Assembly: GCA_023386585.1 (NCBI GenBank)
Contig: JAEWJM010000003.1
Coordinates: 234,068-298,067, forward strand
Direction of reading: 5' to 3'
DNA length: 64,000 bases
Origin: Bacteroidota bacterium
GTDB taxonomy: Bacteria > Bacteroidota > Bacteroidia > Flavobacteriales > Flavobacteriaceae
Shown here: positions 43,071-52,245 of the stretch, one piece after another
Layout of the letters: each line of letters begins with the position of its first letter
Position numbering within the stretch: position 1 is the stretch's first letter
Position numbers and translations under genes: made by a program
Notes under the pieces: generated by a model
What the model saw: only the letters and a program-made list of their open reading frames with translations
What the model was told of the DNA's origin: nothing
Databases searched by the model: none

Positions 43071-43155
43071 AAACAGGTGCATTTCGCATTGTTGTTATAA
43101 CAGATTCCGGCTTATGTAACCGGTTCGGTTAAGACGTTCATGCTAGTGGACCGTT

Positions 43156-43338
43156 TTAATCCAGTAACGATTTAATTTCTTTTTCAGTCTTTCCTAGCTT
43201 CTCCTGCAATTTTCCCCACATTTCCTGGTCCTGGCCTTCCTCATACATAAGATCGTCATCTGTGAGTTCGCCGAACCTTTGCTTGAGTTTGCCTTTCAGG
43301 GCTTCCCAGCTTCCTTCGATTTCATTTGAATTTGGCAT
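43156..43338 (-). CDS. CsbD family stress protein
   Basis: 60 residues, very charged. EGSWEALKGKLKQRFGELTDDDL is the CsbD core. Members are induced by general stress in other bacteria, but their function is not known. Monocistronic with a hairpin downstream. No TAnnTTTG box was found in the 182 bases upstream; the nearest resemblance is GAACTTTG. Confidence 0.88.
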   Translation of the reverse strand: MPNSNEIEGSWEALKGKLKQRFGELTDDDLMYEEGQDQEMWGKLQEKLGKTEKEIKSLLD

Positions 43339-43520
43339 GATCTGTTGGTTTTATTTAATCCAAAGTTCGTCTGAAAGCAGTCGGCAATCGTTACACTTTT
43401 AAAAGATAACATTACAGAATTTACATCAGTCCTCAATAAACTATTGCTGAAAGTTATATTTAAATGACTTAGCATCAAAGACTAGTAATCAGTATATTAA
43501 AACCGTATAATCGATTTCCT

Positions 43521-44528
43521 CTATAGCGATTTTTCGACCAATTTCGTCCGTAGCAACAGCCAGAACTGCAATCCAAAAAGAATTGCCGCAGCCATGAGGT
43601 GCATCGCCTGCATCCCAAACGGAAAGTCGAAATAATACATCGCAACTCCCGACAAAATCTCGATTACGATCAGCGCCATCATCCAGGAAATATTGTTGGT
43701 TTCGATTCCTGATTTCCGACTTCTGAAGAACAGCGCAAAATTAACCGCAAAGACCACGATCGAAAAGCTGCGATGGAAATAAAACACCAGGGCAGGATTA
43801 TCAAACACCGATGCCGCCGCCGCGACCTGTTCGTCAACAAACTGCCTGACCTGCGTTCCCAACAGGATCTGGATCAGCGAAAGCGCAATCGCCGCGATAA
43901 GCAAGATGCGAAAAGTTCCGCTTGCCAGGCGGCGATCCTGAAGTTTCGCGCGATTTAAGATATAGAGCACGATCGCAACGATAATCAGCGCAACCAGCAT
44001 GTGTAAAGTAATTTTCATCGGATTCAAAACCGAGTAAACTACCGTTGCCCCCAGCCAGCCCTGAAATCCCATCAGGATTACCGTCAGCCACGATAAAATC
44101 GTGATCGTCTTGTTCTTTCTTGCGTACGCCAACGAAAATATCGCCATCAGCAATGTGGCAAGTCCGGCAAGCGCACCCGAAAGGCGGTTAACGTATTCGA
44201 TCCAGGTATGTGTCGGATTGAAGATCGCATAATCGTGTTTGGTATACGGCCGCCAGTGCGCCGGGTCATATTGCGCGCCCGTAGTGAAGTCGTCACTGGC
44301 AACCCAAAGCGCCTCGTTCCTGATGATGACCTGGCCTTCCTTAAATTCCCGTCCGGGCGACCATGTAAGTTCTTTTATGTCCGACGGAGGAATGTAATAT
44401 CCGAAACACTTTGGCCAGTCGGGGCAGCCCATTCCCGAACCAGTCATCCGGACCATCGCGCCCGCCAGGATCACGACATAAACTAAAATCAAGGTAATTT
44501 TTGCAGAGGTGTAAAAGTATTTTTGCAT
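43521..44528 (-). CDS. ctaA: Heme A synthase (COX15/CtaA)
   Basis: 335 residues with eight membrane helices. GAMVRMTGSGMGCPDWPKCF is the COX15 signature; FNPTHTWIEYVNRLSGALAG holds a heme-ligand His pair region, as do TLHMLVALI and FYFHRSFS. The enzyme oxidises heme O to heme A for cytochrome oxidase. The gene has an unusually large polar loop after the first helix (IPPSDIKELTWSPGREFKEG), common in Bacteroidota. Confidence 0.95.
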   Translation of the reverse strand: MQKYFYTSAKITLILVYVVILAGAMVRMTGSGMGCPDWPKCFGYYIPPSDIKELTWSPGREFKEGQVIIRNEALWVASDDFTTGAQYDPAHWRPYTKHDYAIFNPTHTWIEYVNRLSGALAGLATLLMAIFSLAYARKNKTITILSWLTVILMGFQGWLGATVVYSVLNPMKITLHMLVALIIVAIVLYILNRAKLQDRRLASGTFRILLIAAIALSLIQILLGTQVRQFVDEQVAAAASVFDNPALVFYFHRSFSIVVFAVNFALFFRSRKSGIETNNISWMMALIVIEILSGVAMYYFDFPFGMQAMHLMAAAILFGLQFWLLLRTKLVEKSL

Positions 44529-44532
44529 GATG

Positions 44533-44640
44533 AGCAGGTGTTATTTGCGTTGGTCGTGTTTCGTCCTGCTTTTCGCTGCAATCTTTTTATTGCTCAATTT
44601 ATCGCCCGATCGTATGGCCACAATAAAAAGGATTTCCGCT
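44533..44640. repeat. Dispersed intergenic repeat, copy C
   Basis: A diverged copy of the element at 23999-24122 and 54228-54355. Shared blocks are TTTTCGCTGCAATCTTTTTATT and AAAAAGGATTTCCGCT. It lies 10 bases after the stop codon of the CCA-adding enzyme gene and ends by the ctaA start. The outer GGGCGTT and CCCTAACGC ends are degraded. Confidence 0.55.
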
Positions 44641-44650
44641 TAAATCAGGG

Positions 44651-46096
44651 CTATTTTTGATGTTTCCGTCTTTCCGGGATGTTGACAGGCTTCAGTCCCA
44701 TGCGTTCGGCTTTCGTCAATAAGAATCGGTACGCCGCGTCATATTCATTCGGGATTTCGCCTTCGAGGATCGCTTCCTTTATCGTCTCTTTCAAAATGCC
44801 GATCTCGCGCGAGGGCTTAAGGTCGAAAATCGCCATGATCTCTTCCCCGGTAACCGGCGGCTGGAAATTCCGCACATGGTCGCGCTCTTCAACTTCAACA
44901 ATTTTGTTCCGTACGGTTTTAAAATTTTCGTGGTATTTCCGATATTTCTTCGCGTTCTTGGTTGTGATGTCGGCTTCGCAAAGCATCATCAGGCTTTCGA
45001 CATCTTCACCGGCATCAAAAACAAGCCGCCGAACCGCCGAATCGGTCACCAAATCCTGCGAAAGTACGATCGGCCGGGAGCTCATCGTCACCATTTTCTG
45101 AACGAATTTCAATTTCTGGTTCAACGGCATGTGAAGCCTTTCAAACAGTTTTTTAACCATTTTTCCGCCAAGAAACTCATGTCCGTGAAACGTCCAGCCG
45201 ACTTTCTTGTCAAAGCGCTTTGTCGGCGCCTTGCCTATGTCGTGCAACAGCGCTGCCCAGCGAAGCCAGACATCATCAGTGTTTCGCGAAATATTGTCGA
45301 CGACCTCGAGCGTATGGTAAAAATTGTTTTTGTGTGTCTGTCCTTCGATTTCCTCAACCTGGTCGAGCGCCGTAAGTTCAGGAAGAATAATCGACAATAA
45401 ACCGGTTTTATAAAGTAGCAAAAAGCCTTCACTTGGCTTGTCGGTCATCAGGATTTTGTTCAGTTCGTCAACGATCCGTTCGCCAGTGATTATCCTGATA
45501 CGGTCTTTATTGGCGGCAACCGACTCCAACGCCTGATCGTCGATTGTGAATTGCAACTGCGCTGCAAACCGCACGGCCCGCAACATCCGCAGCGGGTCGT
45601 CACAAAATGTCACATCAGGATCCAATGGTGTGCGAATAATTTTCGATTCAAGATCCGACAAGCCGTTAAACGGATCGGAAAGCGTCCCGAAATTTTGCGG
45701 ATTCAAAGACAAAGCCAGCGCATTGATCGTGAAATCGCGCCTGTTTTGGTCGTCTTCCAGCGTTCCGGTTTCAACCACGGGATTTCGGCTTTCGGCCGAA
45801 TACGATTCCTTTCTGGCGCCGACAAACTCAATGTCGGTATCATTGAAACGAAGCATTGCCGTGCCATAGGTTTTAAAAATCTGGACTTTTGGCTTTTTCG
45901 GAAGCAGTTGCGATACGCGTTGGGCGAGATCGATTCCGCTGCCGACCGCTACAATGTCAATGTCTTTTTTGCTGCCGCGGTTTAGCAGCAAATCGCGCAC
46001 GAATCCGCCAATGACGTAACTTTCGACGCCCAATTCCTGTGAGGCTTCGGCTATGACCGAGAATATTTGTGATTGAAGGTGTTCTTTGTAATTCAT
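44651..46096 (-). CDS. cca: CCA tRNA nucleotidyltransferase with HD domain
   Basis: 481 residues. Head domain GGFVRDLLLNRGSKKDIDIVAV (GxVRD and DxD of class II nucleotidyltransferases), then RRDFTINAL, and a central HD domain LLHDIGKAPTK with HGHEFLGG. The enzyme adds or repairs the 3' CCA of tRNAs; the tRNA-Glu genes here lack an encoded CCA. The HD domain may hydrolyse phosphate esters. It follows tsaC by 7 bases in one operon. Confidence 0.95.
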   Translation of the reverse strand: MNYKEHLQSQIFSVIAEASQELGVESYVIGGFVRDLLLNRGSKKDIDIVAVGSGIDLAQRVSQLLPKKPKVQIFKTYGTAMLRFNDTDIEFVGARKESYSAESRNPVVETGTLEDDQNRRDFTINALALSLNPQNFGTLSDPFNGLSDLESKIIRTPLDPDVTFCDDPLRMLRAVRFAAQLQFTIDDQALESVAANKDRIRIITGERIVDELNKILMTDKPSEGFLLLYKTGLLSIILPELTALDQVEEIEGQTHKNNFYHTLEVVDNISRNTDDVWLRWAALLHDIGKAPTKRFDKKVGWTFHGHEFLGGKMVKKLFERLHMPLNQKLKFVQKMVTMSSRPIVLSQDLVTDSAVRRLVFDAGEDVESLMMLCEADITTKNAKKYRKYHENFKTVRNKIVEVEERDHVRNFQPPVTGEEIMAIFDLKPSREIGILKETIKEAILEGEIPNEYDAAYRFLLTKAERMGLKPVNIPERRKHQK

Positions 46097-46103
46097 TTTG
46101 GAA

Positions 46104-46673
46104 CTACTTCCTGATGATTTTTACCTGCGAATCGGCCGTAAGCCGGATAATCGCCGAAGGTTTTGCGGCCGGACGGTCGCGGTGCAAATTTACGACGTAG
46201 TCCACGCCGTTTACTATTTCCGGACTGATTTCTTTAAAAGTTGCCGCAGTGGGCTCGCCCGAAATATTGGCAGATGTCGATACCAGCGGTTTTTTCATCC
46301 GTTCCATCAGCTTGTAGCAAAACGGTTCCTTAACCAGCCGTATTCCGAGGGTTTTGTCTTCTGCGATCAGGTTTGGCGCAACATTTCTCGGATTATCCAG
46401 GATGAGCGTCGTCGGTTTTTCGCTCAAATCGATGATCTGCCACGCGGTTTCCGGAATTTCCTTGAAAACATTGTATATCATCCGCTCGCCGTTCACCAGG
46501 ACGATCATCGACTTGGTTTCGGCGCGGCGCTTGAGCGCAAATATTTTCGCCACAGCGTCTGCATTGGACGCATCGCATCCGATTCCCCAAACCGTATCGG
46601 TTGGGTAGAGAATGATCCCGCCGTTGCTGACGACCTCAAACGCGCGGTGCACTTCTGAATTGATATCTTCCAT
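46104..46673 (-). CDS. tsaC: L-threonylcarbamoyladenylate synthase (YrdC/TsaC)
   Basis: 189 residues from ATG 46673 (MEDINSEVHRAFEVVSNGG). The longer reading adds an unconserved 19 residues. GGIILYPTDTVWGIGCDASN and SANISGEPTA are YrdC motifs; it lacks the extra C-terminal Sua5 domain. The enzyme makes threonylcarbamoyl-AMP for the t6A37 tRNA modification. Confidence 0.93.
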   Translation of the reverse strand: MEDINSEVHRAFEVVSNGGIILYPTDTVWGIGCDASNADAVAKIFALKRRAETKSMIVLVNGERMIYNVFKEIPETAWQIIDLSEKPTTLILDNPRNVAPNLIAEDKTLGIRLVKEPFCYKLMERMKKPLVSTSANISGEPTAATFKEISPEIVNGVDYVVNLHRDRPAAKPSAIIRLTADSQVKIIRK

Positions 46674-46756
46674 TAATTTTAAATCCGCTGCAAAGTTATT
46701 GAAAGCTGCGGTGGATTTGCCATTTGACAAAAAAATATAAGCTGCCGTGTAATTTA

Positions 46757-46764
46757 TATATTTG
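46757..46764 (+). promoter_or_regulatory. -7 box of the first glycosyltransferase gene
   Basis: TATATTTG, 14 bases before ATG 46779. The alternative ATG at 46764 would be within the box itself. Confidence 0.6.
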
Positions 46765-46778
46765 TGAAAAGTTGCTTG

Positions 46779-47882
46779 ATGAGATTGATCCAGGTTACCG
46801 CTTCACGCGGATGGCGCGGCCACGAACAAAAAATTATTTATTTATACGAGGCATTTCGAGATTTTGGTTACGTCGAAGACCAATGGATCGTATGCATTCA
46901 GGACTCCGATCTTTTTAAAGTCGCCCAATCCAAAGGAATGCAGGTCATCGGGTTGCCGTTCAAATCCGAATACGATTTCAAATTTGCAAAGTCGCTCAAG
47001 AAAATCGCCGACGAAAAGAAAGCCGACCTGATTTTCATTCACAACAGTGACAGCCATACGATTAGCGTACTTTCGGCACTTTTTTACAATCTGCGCGTGC
47101 CGCTGGTGCTTTGCCGTACGTTGATAAAGCGCGTCGACACCAACTATTTCAGGAAGTGGAAATACAATTACAAGGGAATCAAAAAGATCATTTGCGTTTC
47201 GCAGCCGGTGGTCGACGTGTTGAAATTTGCGGTCAAAGATCATAGCCGACTCACAGTCGTGGGCAGCGTGACCGATATTAATAAGTTTCAAAAACCGGCA
47301 TCGGGGATTTTACGACGGGAATTCAATATTCCTGACGATGAAAAAATAATCGGCAATATCGCCGCGTTCACAGGTTTCAAAGATCATTATACCTGGGTAA
47401 ATACGGTAGCCGAACTTTCGAAAACCAATTTAAAAGCCCGATACATACTGATTGGCGACGGTCCGATGGAGCAGGAAATCAGGGCGCATGCCGAGGCAAA
47501 AGGCGTCAGCGACCGAATAATTTTTGCCGGTTTCCGAAAGGACATTCCGGAGGTGTTGCCCGAATTTGATTTATTTTTATTCACGTCCAATAATGAGCCG
47601 ACGGGCGGCGTATTGCTTGAAGCGTATGCCTGCCGTGTCCCGATTGTTGCGGCGAACGCAGGCGGAATTCCCGAAGTTGTTGTGGATGGCGAAACCGGAC
47701 TCTTGGCGGAAGTTGGAAATCCGGTTGATTTTGCCCGCAAGGTGGAAAAACTACTTGGCGATCCCGATCTGCAGGAAAAATTCCGCGTCAATGGTTATCG
47801 GTTCCTGACCGAAAATTTCACGAAGGAAGTCATTGCGAAAAAGATGATCGACGAATTAAACGCGGTATTGGATGCAGAATAG
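46779..47882 (+). CDS. Glycosyltransferase family 4
   Basis: 367 residues from ATG 46779 (MRLIQVTASRGWRGHEQKII). GT-B fold: N-terminal GGxE-like start SRGWRGHEQK, middle GDGPMEQEI, then FTSNNEPTGGVLLEAYACRVP and ANAGGIPEVV, the GT4 nucleotide-sugar motif. It should add a sugar to a growing surface glycan or LPS core on the cytoplasmic side. First gene of the glycan cluster; overlaps the next by 11 bases. Confidence 0.93.
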   Translation: MRLIQVTASRGWRGHEQKIIYLYEAFRDFGYVEDQWIVCIQDSDLFKVAQSKGMQVIGLPFKSEYDFKFAKSLKKIADEKKADLIFIHNSDSHTISVLSALFYNLRVPLVLCRTLIKRVDTNYFRKWKYNYKGIKKIICVSQPVVDVLKFAVKDHSRLTVVGSVTDINKFQKPASGILRREFNIPDDEKIIGNIAAFTGFKDHYTWVNTVAELSKTNLKARYILIGDGPMEQEIRAHAEAKGVSDRIIFAGFRKDIPEVLPEFDLFLFTSNNEPTGGVLLEAYACRVPIVAANAGGIPEVVVDGETGLLAEVGNPVDFARKVEKLLGDPDLQEKFRVNGYRFLTENFTKEVIAKKMIDELNAVLDAE

Positions 47883-48825
47883 GAAGATTCTCTTCATCAC
47901 CTTTGACATGAGCGGCTACTACGACAGTATCAGGACCGAGCTGGAAAGCCGCTTCGAAAAAGTTGCGTATTACAACACGGCAAAGATCAGTTTCCGGTAT
48001 CGCAATATTTTTCAGCGTGCCCAATTCTTTCTCTCCAAGATATTTTCCGGGAAAAACCTCAAAAGGAAATACAAATATCAAAGCATCATTTCAGCAGAAG
48101 AAGCAAAAACTTACGACATGGCGCTTGTGATCCGACCGGATGTATTTACCGACGGCCAGCTTTCCGCGCTTCGAAAAACCACTAAGAACTTTATTGCCTA
48201 TTATCACGATTCGATCAGCAACATTCCGCGAAAAAAAAATGTAATCCGGTTTTTTGACCGCGTTTATTCGTATGAAAAAAAGGATGTTGCAAAATACAAC
48301 CTCACTTTTTTGCCGAATTTCATTTATCTGGAGCCACAACCAACCTGCCTGATTCCGGAAAATTGCGCCTTTTCGGTGATGTCGAATGACTATCGCGTCG
48401 AAATATTGCGAAAAGTTGCCCGCAGCCTTGCATCGTCAGGAATGCAATACCGCTTTTTTGTGATGGATGACAAGCCGAAAAATGACAGTCTGTTGACGTT
48501 CATTCAAAAGCGCATGAACAATGCTGAAGTCATCACCGAAATCCAGAACTGCAAATTTATCGTTGACATCCACAAATTCGGAATTCAGGACGGACTCACC
48601 TTTCGCGTCTTTGAAGCAATGGCGTACAGGCGAAAGCTCATTACGACCAACGCCAATATCAAGACGTACGATTTCTATGATCCTAACAATATTTTTGTGA
48701 TCGAAAATGTAAATGAAGTCGAAATTCCGCGTAGTTTTCTTGAGTCGGATTATCGTGAAATTCCGCCGGATATCTATCGAAAATATACCGTTGAAAACTG
48801 GGTCAACACGATAATTACTTCTTAA
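47872..48825 (+). CDS. CgeB-like glycosyltransferase
   Basis: 317 residues. It starts MQNRKILFITFDMSGYYDSI; YHDSISNIPRKKNVIRFFDR and KYNLTFLPNFIY follow, and the C-terminal DGLTFRVFEAMAYRRKLITT resembles the C-terminal motif of CgeB/WsaF-type GT-B enzymes. A nucleotide-sugar donor is likely but unknown. It overlaps the GT4 gene by 11 bases and its end overlaps the convergent rhamnosyltransferase-like gene by 11. Confidence 0.75.
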   Translation: MQNRKILFITFDMSGYYDSIRTELESRFEKVAYYNTAKISFRYRNIFQRAQFFLSKIFSGKNLKRKYKYQSIISAEEAKTYDMALVIRPDVFTDGQLSALRKTTKNFIAYYHDSISNIPRKKNVIRFFDRVYSYEKKDVAKYNLTFLPNFIYLEPQPTCLIPENCAFSVMSNDYRVEILRKVARSLASSGMQYRFFVMDDKPKNDSLLTFIQKRMNNAEVITEIQNCKFIVDIHKFGIQDGLTFRVFEAMAYRRKLITTNANIKTYDFYDPNNIFVIENVNEVEIPRSFLESDYREIPPDIYRKYTVENWVNTIITS

Positions 48826-49669
48826 GTCGGTAAATTCCCAGCGACTTTTTGAGCATCTTGCTCAGCAGAACCATTCTGACATACAGCAGGTTTTTCAGGC
48901 TCAGGTAACGCCAGTCGCGCTGCGGAACAATGTTTTCTGCAATGTACTTTTTCATTTCAGTCGATACTATGAAATCGGCGCTGATCGAATTCCAGTTGAC
49001 ATCGCCGTAACCGTCAAATTCGTTGACTTTATTCTTCTCATGGATAATTGAAAGCCAAAGCCGCTTATTGGTTATCCGGGTAATCCGGGTTTCTTTTTTC
49101 CACATGTTGTGATCGCTGAACCAAACCGTTTTCGGGTCGCTGTTCCTTTCGATCAAACTAATGAACGGATTGAAGATATGCTCTTTTTTTCCCAACATAA
49201 CACGCGGACCAACCTGCAGCGAATAGCCTTTGATGACGTCGATCGCTTGATATTCCTGCGATTTGAAAACCGATTGTACCTCTTCGATAAAATTCCGATG
49301 GATGCAATCGTCGTTATCGATTCGCGATGTGATCAGGAACTGCGAATCCGAAGCTTCCTCTGAAATTAACGATTTGATAGCCGGATAAAAAGAAGGCATT
49401 CCGTCGATATAAAAAATGCGGATGTTGTTATGGCCTGACGTAAGCTTTTCAATCGCGCTCCTGTATTTTTCCGAAGTTGTGGAATCAAAATAAATCAGCC
49501 ATTCAAAATCCGGGTTGGTTTGCGCTACAACCGATGGGAAGCAAAAATTGGTAAACAACCACATCCGGTGTTCCATCCATTCGTCGTTGAGAAGCGTTTC
49601 ATTGTTCTTGGTAACGTCCCATTTCGGGTTGCGAAGGTTGAAACGGGTGATAAGGTAGTGGCGGAACAT
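48815..49669 (-). CDS. Rhamnosyltransferase-like glycosyltransferase
   Basis: 284 residues from ATG 49669 (MFRHYLITRFNLRNPKWDVT); a start 7 codons earlier is past the -7 box. WMEHRMWLFTNFCFPSV, NPDFEWLIYFDSTTSEKYR and TSRIDNDDCIHRNFIEEV (DxDD-type metal site) match the putative rhamnosyl transferase family (PF11316). It is the only minus-strand gene inside the plus-strand glycan cluster. Confidence 0.85.
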   Translation of the reverse strand: MFRHYLITRFNLRNPKWDVTKNNETLLNDEWMEHRMWLFTNFCFPSVVAQTNPDFEWLIYFDSTTSEKYRSAIEKLTSGHNNIRIFYIDGMPSFYPAIKSLISEEASDSQFLITSRIDNDDCIHRNFIEEVQSVFKSQEYQAIDVIKGYSLQVGPRVMLGKKEHIFNPFISLIERNSDPKTVWFSDHNMWKKETRITRITNKRLWLSIIHEKNKVNEFDGYGDVNWNSISADFIVSTEMKKYIAENIVPQRDWRYLSLKNLLYVRMVLLSKMLKKSLGIYRLKK

Positions 49670-49687
49670 ATTTGTCGAATCGGTAGC

Positions 49688-49695
49688 CAAAAATA
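49688..49695 (-). promoter_or_regulatory. -7 box of the rhamnosyltransferase-like gene
   Basis: TATTTTTG on the minus strand, 18 bases before ATG 49669. Confidence 0.55.
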
Positions 49696-49716
49696 ATCTA
49701 AATATTTGAAAAAGGT

Positions 49717-49724
49717 TACTTTTG
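49717..49724 (+). promoter_or_regulatory. -7 box of the sugar kinase gene
   Basis: TACTTTTG, 16 bases before ATG 49741; divergent with the box at 49688-49695. Confidence 0.6.
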
Positions 49725-49740
49725 CAGCCAAAGCGCCCCG

Positions 49741-50505
49741 ATGAAATACGAAATCAGTCCACATTTTCTGCAGCATTCCGAAGCGGTAAAGCAACTGGTT
49801 TCGAACTTTAAGCACGGCGGCAGCCTTTTGGGGGAAGCGGCCCGCAACACGATCAAGATTTTTACGCTTCACAGCCATAAAATCAACATTAAATCTTTTC
49901 GCATTCCCGGAATCCACAACAAAATAATTTACCGCTATTTCAGGAAGTCGAAAGCGCGCCGATCGTTCGAATACGCGAACCGGCTGCTGCAGAATGGCAT
50001 CGGAACACCGCAGCCAATCGCATTTTTCGAGAATTACAGTTGGTTAGGTCTCGAAGACAGTTATTACGTCAGTGAACAATTGCAAGCCGACCTGATGTAT
50101 CGCGAATTGACGACTAACCCGGATTATCCTGATCGCGAGCAGATACTGCGCCAGTACGCCCGGTTTGCGTTCCTTCTTCACGAAAAGGGAATTGAATTTA
50201 TCGACAACACGTCGGGGAATACGCTCATATGCAAGACAGGCGAATCACGGTATGAATTTTTTCTAGTCGATCTGAACCGGATGAATTTTCACCATAAGAT
50301 CGGCTACTCGAAAAGAATCGAAAATTTGTCAAAACTAACCACGCAGGAGGACATCCTTCAAATCATGAGCGACGAATACGCCTTGCTTTATAAAGTCCCC
50401 GCCCCTGAATTTCACGCGAGGCTCCGCGAGGAAGCGCATCGTTTTCAGGACAATTTCAACCGCAGGCGCCGCATCAAGAAGAAAATCCGCTTCTGGAAAA
50501 AATAG
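49741..50505 (+). CDS. Lipopolysaccharide kinase (InaA/WaaP-like)
   Basis: 254 residues. Protein-kinase-like fold: FRIPGIHNKIIYRYFRKSKA (ATP-binding Lys region), AFLLHEKGIEFIDNTSGNTL as the catalytic loop (usual HxxxxxHxDxxxxN becomes D...SGN) and FFLVDLNRMNF as the metal-binding D loop. It resembles the lipopolysaccharide kinase family that phosphorylates Kdo or heptose of the LPS core. This supports the cluster being for LPS core. Confidence 0.85.
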   Translation: MKYEISPHFLQHSEAVKQLVSNFKHGGSLLGEAARNTIKIFTLHSHKINIKSFRIPGIHNKIIYRYFRKSKARRSFEYANRLLQNGIGTPQPIAFFENYSWLGLEDSYYVSEQLQADLMYRELTTNPDYPDREQILRQYARFAFLLHEKGIEFIDNTSGNTLICKTGESRYEFFLVDLNRMNFHHKIGYSKRIENLSKLTTQEDILQIMSDEYALLYKVPAPEFHARLREEAHRFQDNFNRRRRIKKKIRFWKK

Positions 50506-50524
50506 AACTCTTGTTCTTTATTCT

Positions 50525-50532
50525 TATGTTTG
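50525..50532 (+). promoter_or_regulatory. -7 box before the first GT2 gene
   Basis: TATGTTTG, 5 bases before ATG 50538. Transcript from here would be leaderless; read-through from the kinase gene is also possible. Confidence 0.5.
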
Positions 50533-50537
50533 CAGCC

Positions 50538-51395
50538 ATGAAAGCATCCATAATAATGAGCACCTATAACGCCGAGGAATGGCTTGAAAAAGTCCTTTGG
50601 GGTTTTAGCGTACAGACCGAGCGCGACTTCGAGATCATTATTGCGGACGACGGGTCATCGCCGGGAACGAAAGACCTTATCGAGAGGCTTCGCAGCAATA
50701 TCGGCGTTCCGATTTTACATGTTTGGCACGAAGATCACGGTTTCCAGAAAACGCAAATACTGAATAAGGCAATCGTGCGATCGACCTCAGATTATCTGAT
50801 CTTTACCGATGGCGATTGCATTCCGAGAAGGGATTTTGTCGCTTCGCATCTAAACCTCAGGCAGAGAGGCCGCTTTCTCTCAGGCGGATACTTTAAGCTT
50901 CCGCTTGAAATTTCTAAAAATATTTCAAAAACCGATATTATCGATCAGCGTTGTTTCGACCTGAAATGGCTGCGCGGCAACGGATTGAAAAAAAGTTTTA
51001 AAAATTCAAAGTTCATAGTTTCCGGATTTTGGGCGAGTTTACTGAATTCGATTACGACAACAAAACCATCGTGGAACGGACATAACGCCTCGGGCTGGAA
51101 ACAGGACATTGTTGCAGTAAACGGATTCAACCAGGACATGCAATATGGCGGTGAGGACCGCGAATTTGGCGAAAGGCTTGTCAATTTCGGTATTCGTCCG
51201 AAACAGATCCGCTATAGCGCTATCTGCATTCACCTTGAGCACGAGCGCAGCTATGCCAATGAAGAGAGCAAGCTCAAGAATATGCTCATCAGAAAATACA
51301 ACAAAAAAAACCGCGTTACCGTTGTCAGCAACGGAATCAACCGCATTTACGATCAGCCGGTCGAGCTTAGCGGCCAAAAACGGGTAGCAGTATAA
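50538..51395 (+). CDS. Glycosyltransferase family 2, paralog 1
   Basis: 285 residues from ATG 50538 (MKASIIMSTYNAEEWLEKVL). GT-A fold with ADDGSS and TDGDCIPRRDF (DxD metal site); the C-terminal GGEDREFGERL resembles the galactosyltransferase (Glyco_transf_7C) end. About 32 kDa, cytoplasmic or membrane-associated. It is clearly paralogous to the next gene, sharing STYNAEEWLEKVL, TDGDCIPRRDFV, CFDLKWLR and the closing region. Confidence 0.92.
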   Translation: MKASIIMSTYNAEEWLEKVLWGFSVQTERDFEIIIADDGSSPGTKDLIERLRSNIGVPILHVWHEDHGFQKTQILNKAIVRSTSDYLIFTDGDCIPRRDFVASHLNLRQRGRFLSGGYFKLPLEISKNISKTDIIDQRCFDLKWLRGNGLKKSFKNSKFIVSGFWASLLNSITTTKPSWNGHNASGWKQDIVAVNGFNQDMQYGGEDREFGERLVNFGIRPKQIRYSAICIHLEHERSYANEESKLKNMLIRKYNKKNRVTVVSNGINRIYDQPVELSGQKRVAV

Positions 51396-51423
51396 ATGCG
51401 TCGGTAGGCGCCAAGCGAACAGC

Positions 51424-52245
51424 ATGAAAATATCAGTAATTGTCAGTACTTACAATGCCGAGGAATGGCTCGAGAAAGTGCTCGTCGGCTATAGCCTGCA
51501 GACATATTCCGATTTTGAGCTTATCGTAGCCGATGACGGCTCAAGGCCCGCAACAAAGCAACTCATCGAGTCATTCGCTGCAAATTATCCGGTGCCGATC
51601 CGCCATCTTTGGCACGAAGACCTTGGTTACCGCAGGCAGGAAATCCTGAACGTCGCAATCGTCGAAGCGGCGCACGAATACATTTTAATGACCGACGGCG
51701 ATTGTATCCCACGAAGGGATTTTGTTGAAGTCCATGCCCATCAGGCCGAGAAAGGCAAGTTCCTTTCGGGTGGCTATTGCAAGCTCAGCATGAAAATCAG
51801 CAAGGCAATTACGCATGACGACATCGCATCGCAGCGGTGCTTCGATCTGAAATGGCTGCGCAGGATCGATAAAGTTGGCTTTTCGCAAACACTGAAGCTC
51901 GCCAGCGACGGCGTATTGGGAACCGTGCTCGATCTGGTTACGCCGACAACGCCTTCATTCAACAATTGCAATTCATCGGCTTTTAAAAATGATCTTATCG
52001 CCATTAACGGCTATGACGAACGGATGAAATACGGCGGTTCCGACCGCGAGATAGGGGAAAGGCTTGAAAATTATGGCATCCGCGGAAAGCAGATCCGGCA
52101 CAAAGCAATCTGTCTTCACCTTGACCACAGCCGCGGCTACAAAACGAAAGATTCGCTGGCCGCAAATATTGCCATCCGCAAAGATGTAAAAGCAAACAAA
52201 ATCGTGTGGACACCGTACGGAATCAAAAAAGAAATCAGCCAATGA
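51424..52245 (+). CDS. Glycosyltransferase family 2, paralog 2
   Basis: 273 residues. It starts MKISVIVSTYNAEEWLEKVL and has ADDGSRP, TDGDCIPRRDF and GGSDREIGERLENYGI. A tandem paralog of the preceding gene, diverged enough to suggest a different acceptor or donor. The stop overlaps the epimerase ATG (ATGA). Confidence 0.92.
   Translation: MKISVIVSTYNAEEWLEKVLVGYSLQTYSDFELIVADDGSRPATKQLIESFAANYPVPIRHLWHEDLGYRRQEILNVAIVEAAHEYILMTDGDCIPRRDFVEVHAHQAEKGKFLSGGYCKLSMKISKAITHDDIASQRCFDLKWLRRIDKVGFSQTLKLASDGVLGTVLDLVTPTTPSFNNCNSSAFKNDLIAINGYDERMKYGGSDREIGERLENYGIRGKQIRHKAICLHLDHSRGYKTKDSLAANIAIRKDVKANKIVWTPYGIKKEISQ

Noticed and set aside
44527..44643. A 38-residue plus-strand reading with a hydrophobic middle (LLFAAIFLLLNLS)
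   Set aside because: It is formed by repeat copy C; the other copies do not keep the reading frame.
46098..46658. A 186-codon plus-strand open frame opposite tsaC
   Set aside because: Shadow of tsaC; no motif.
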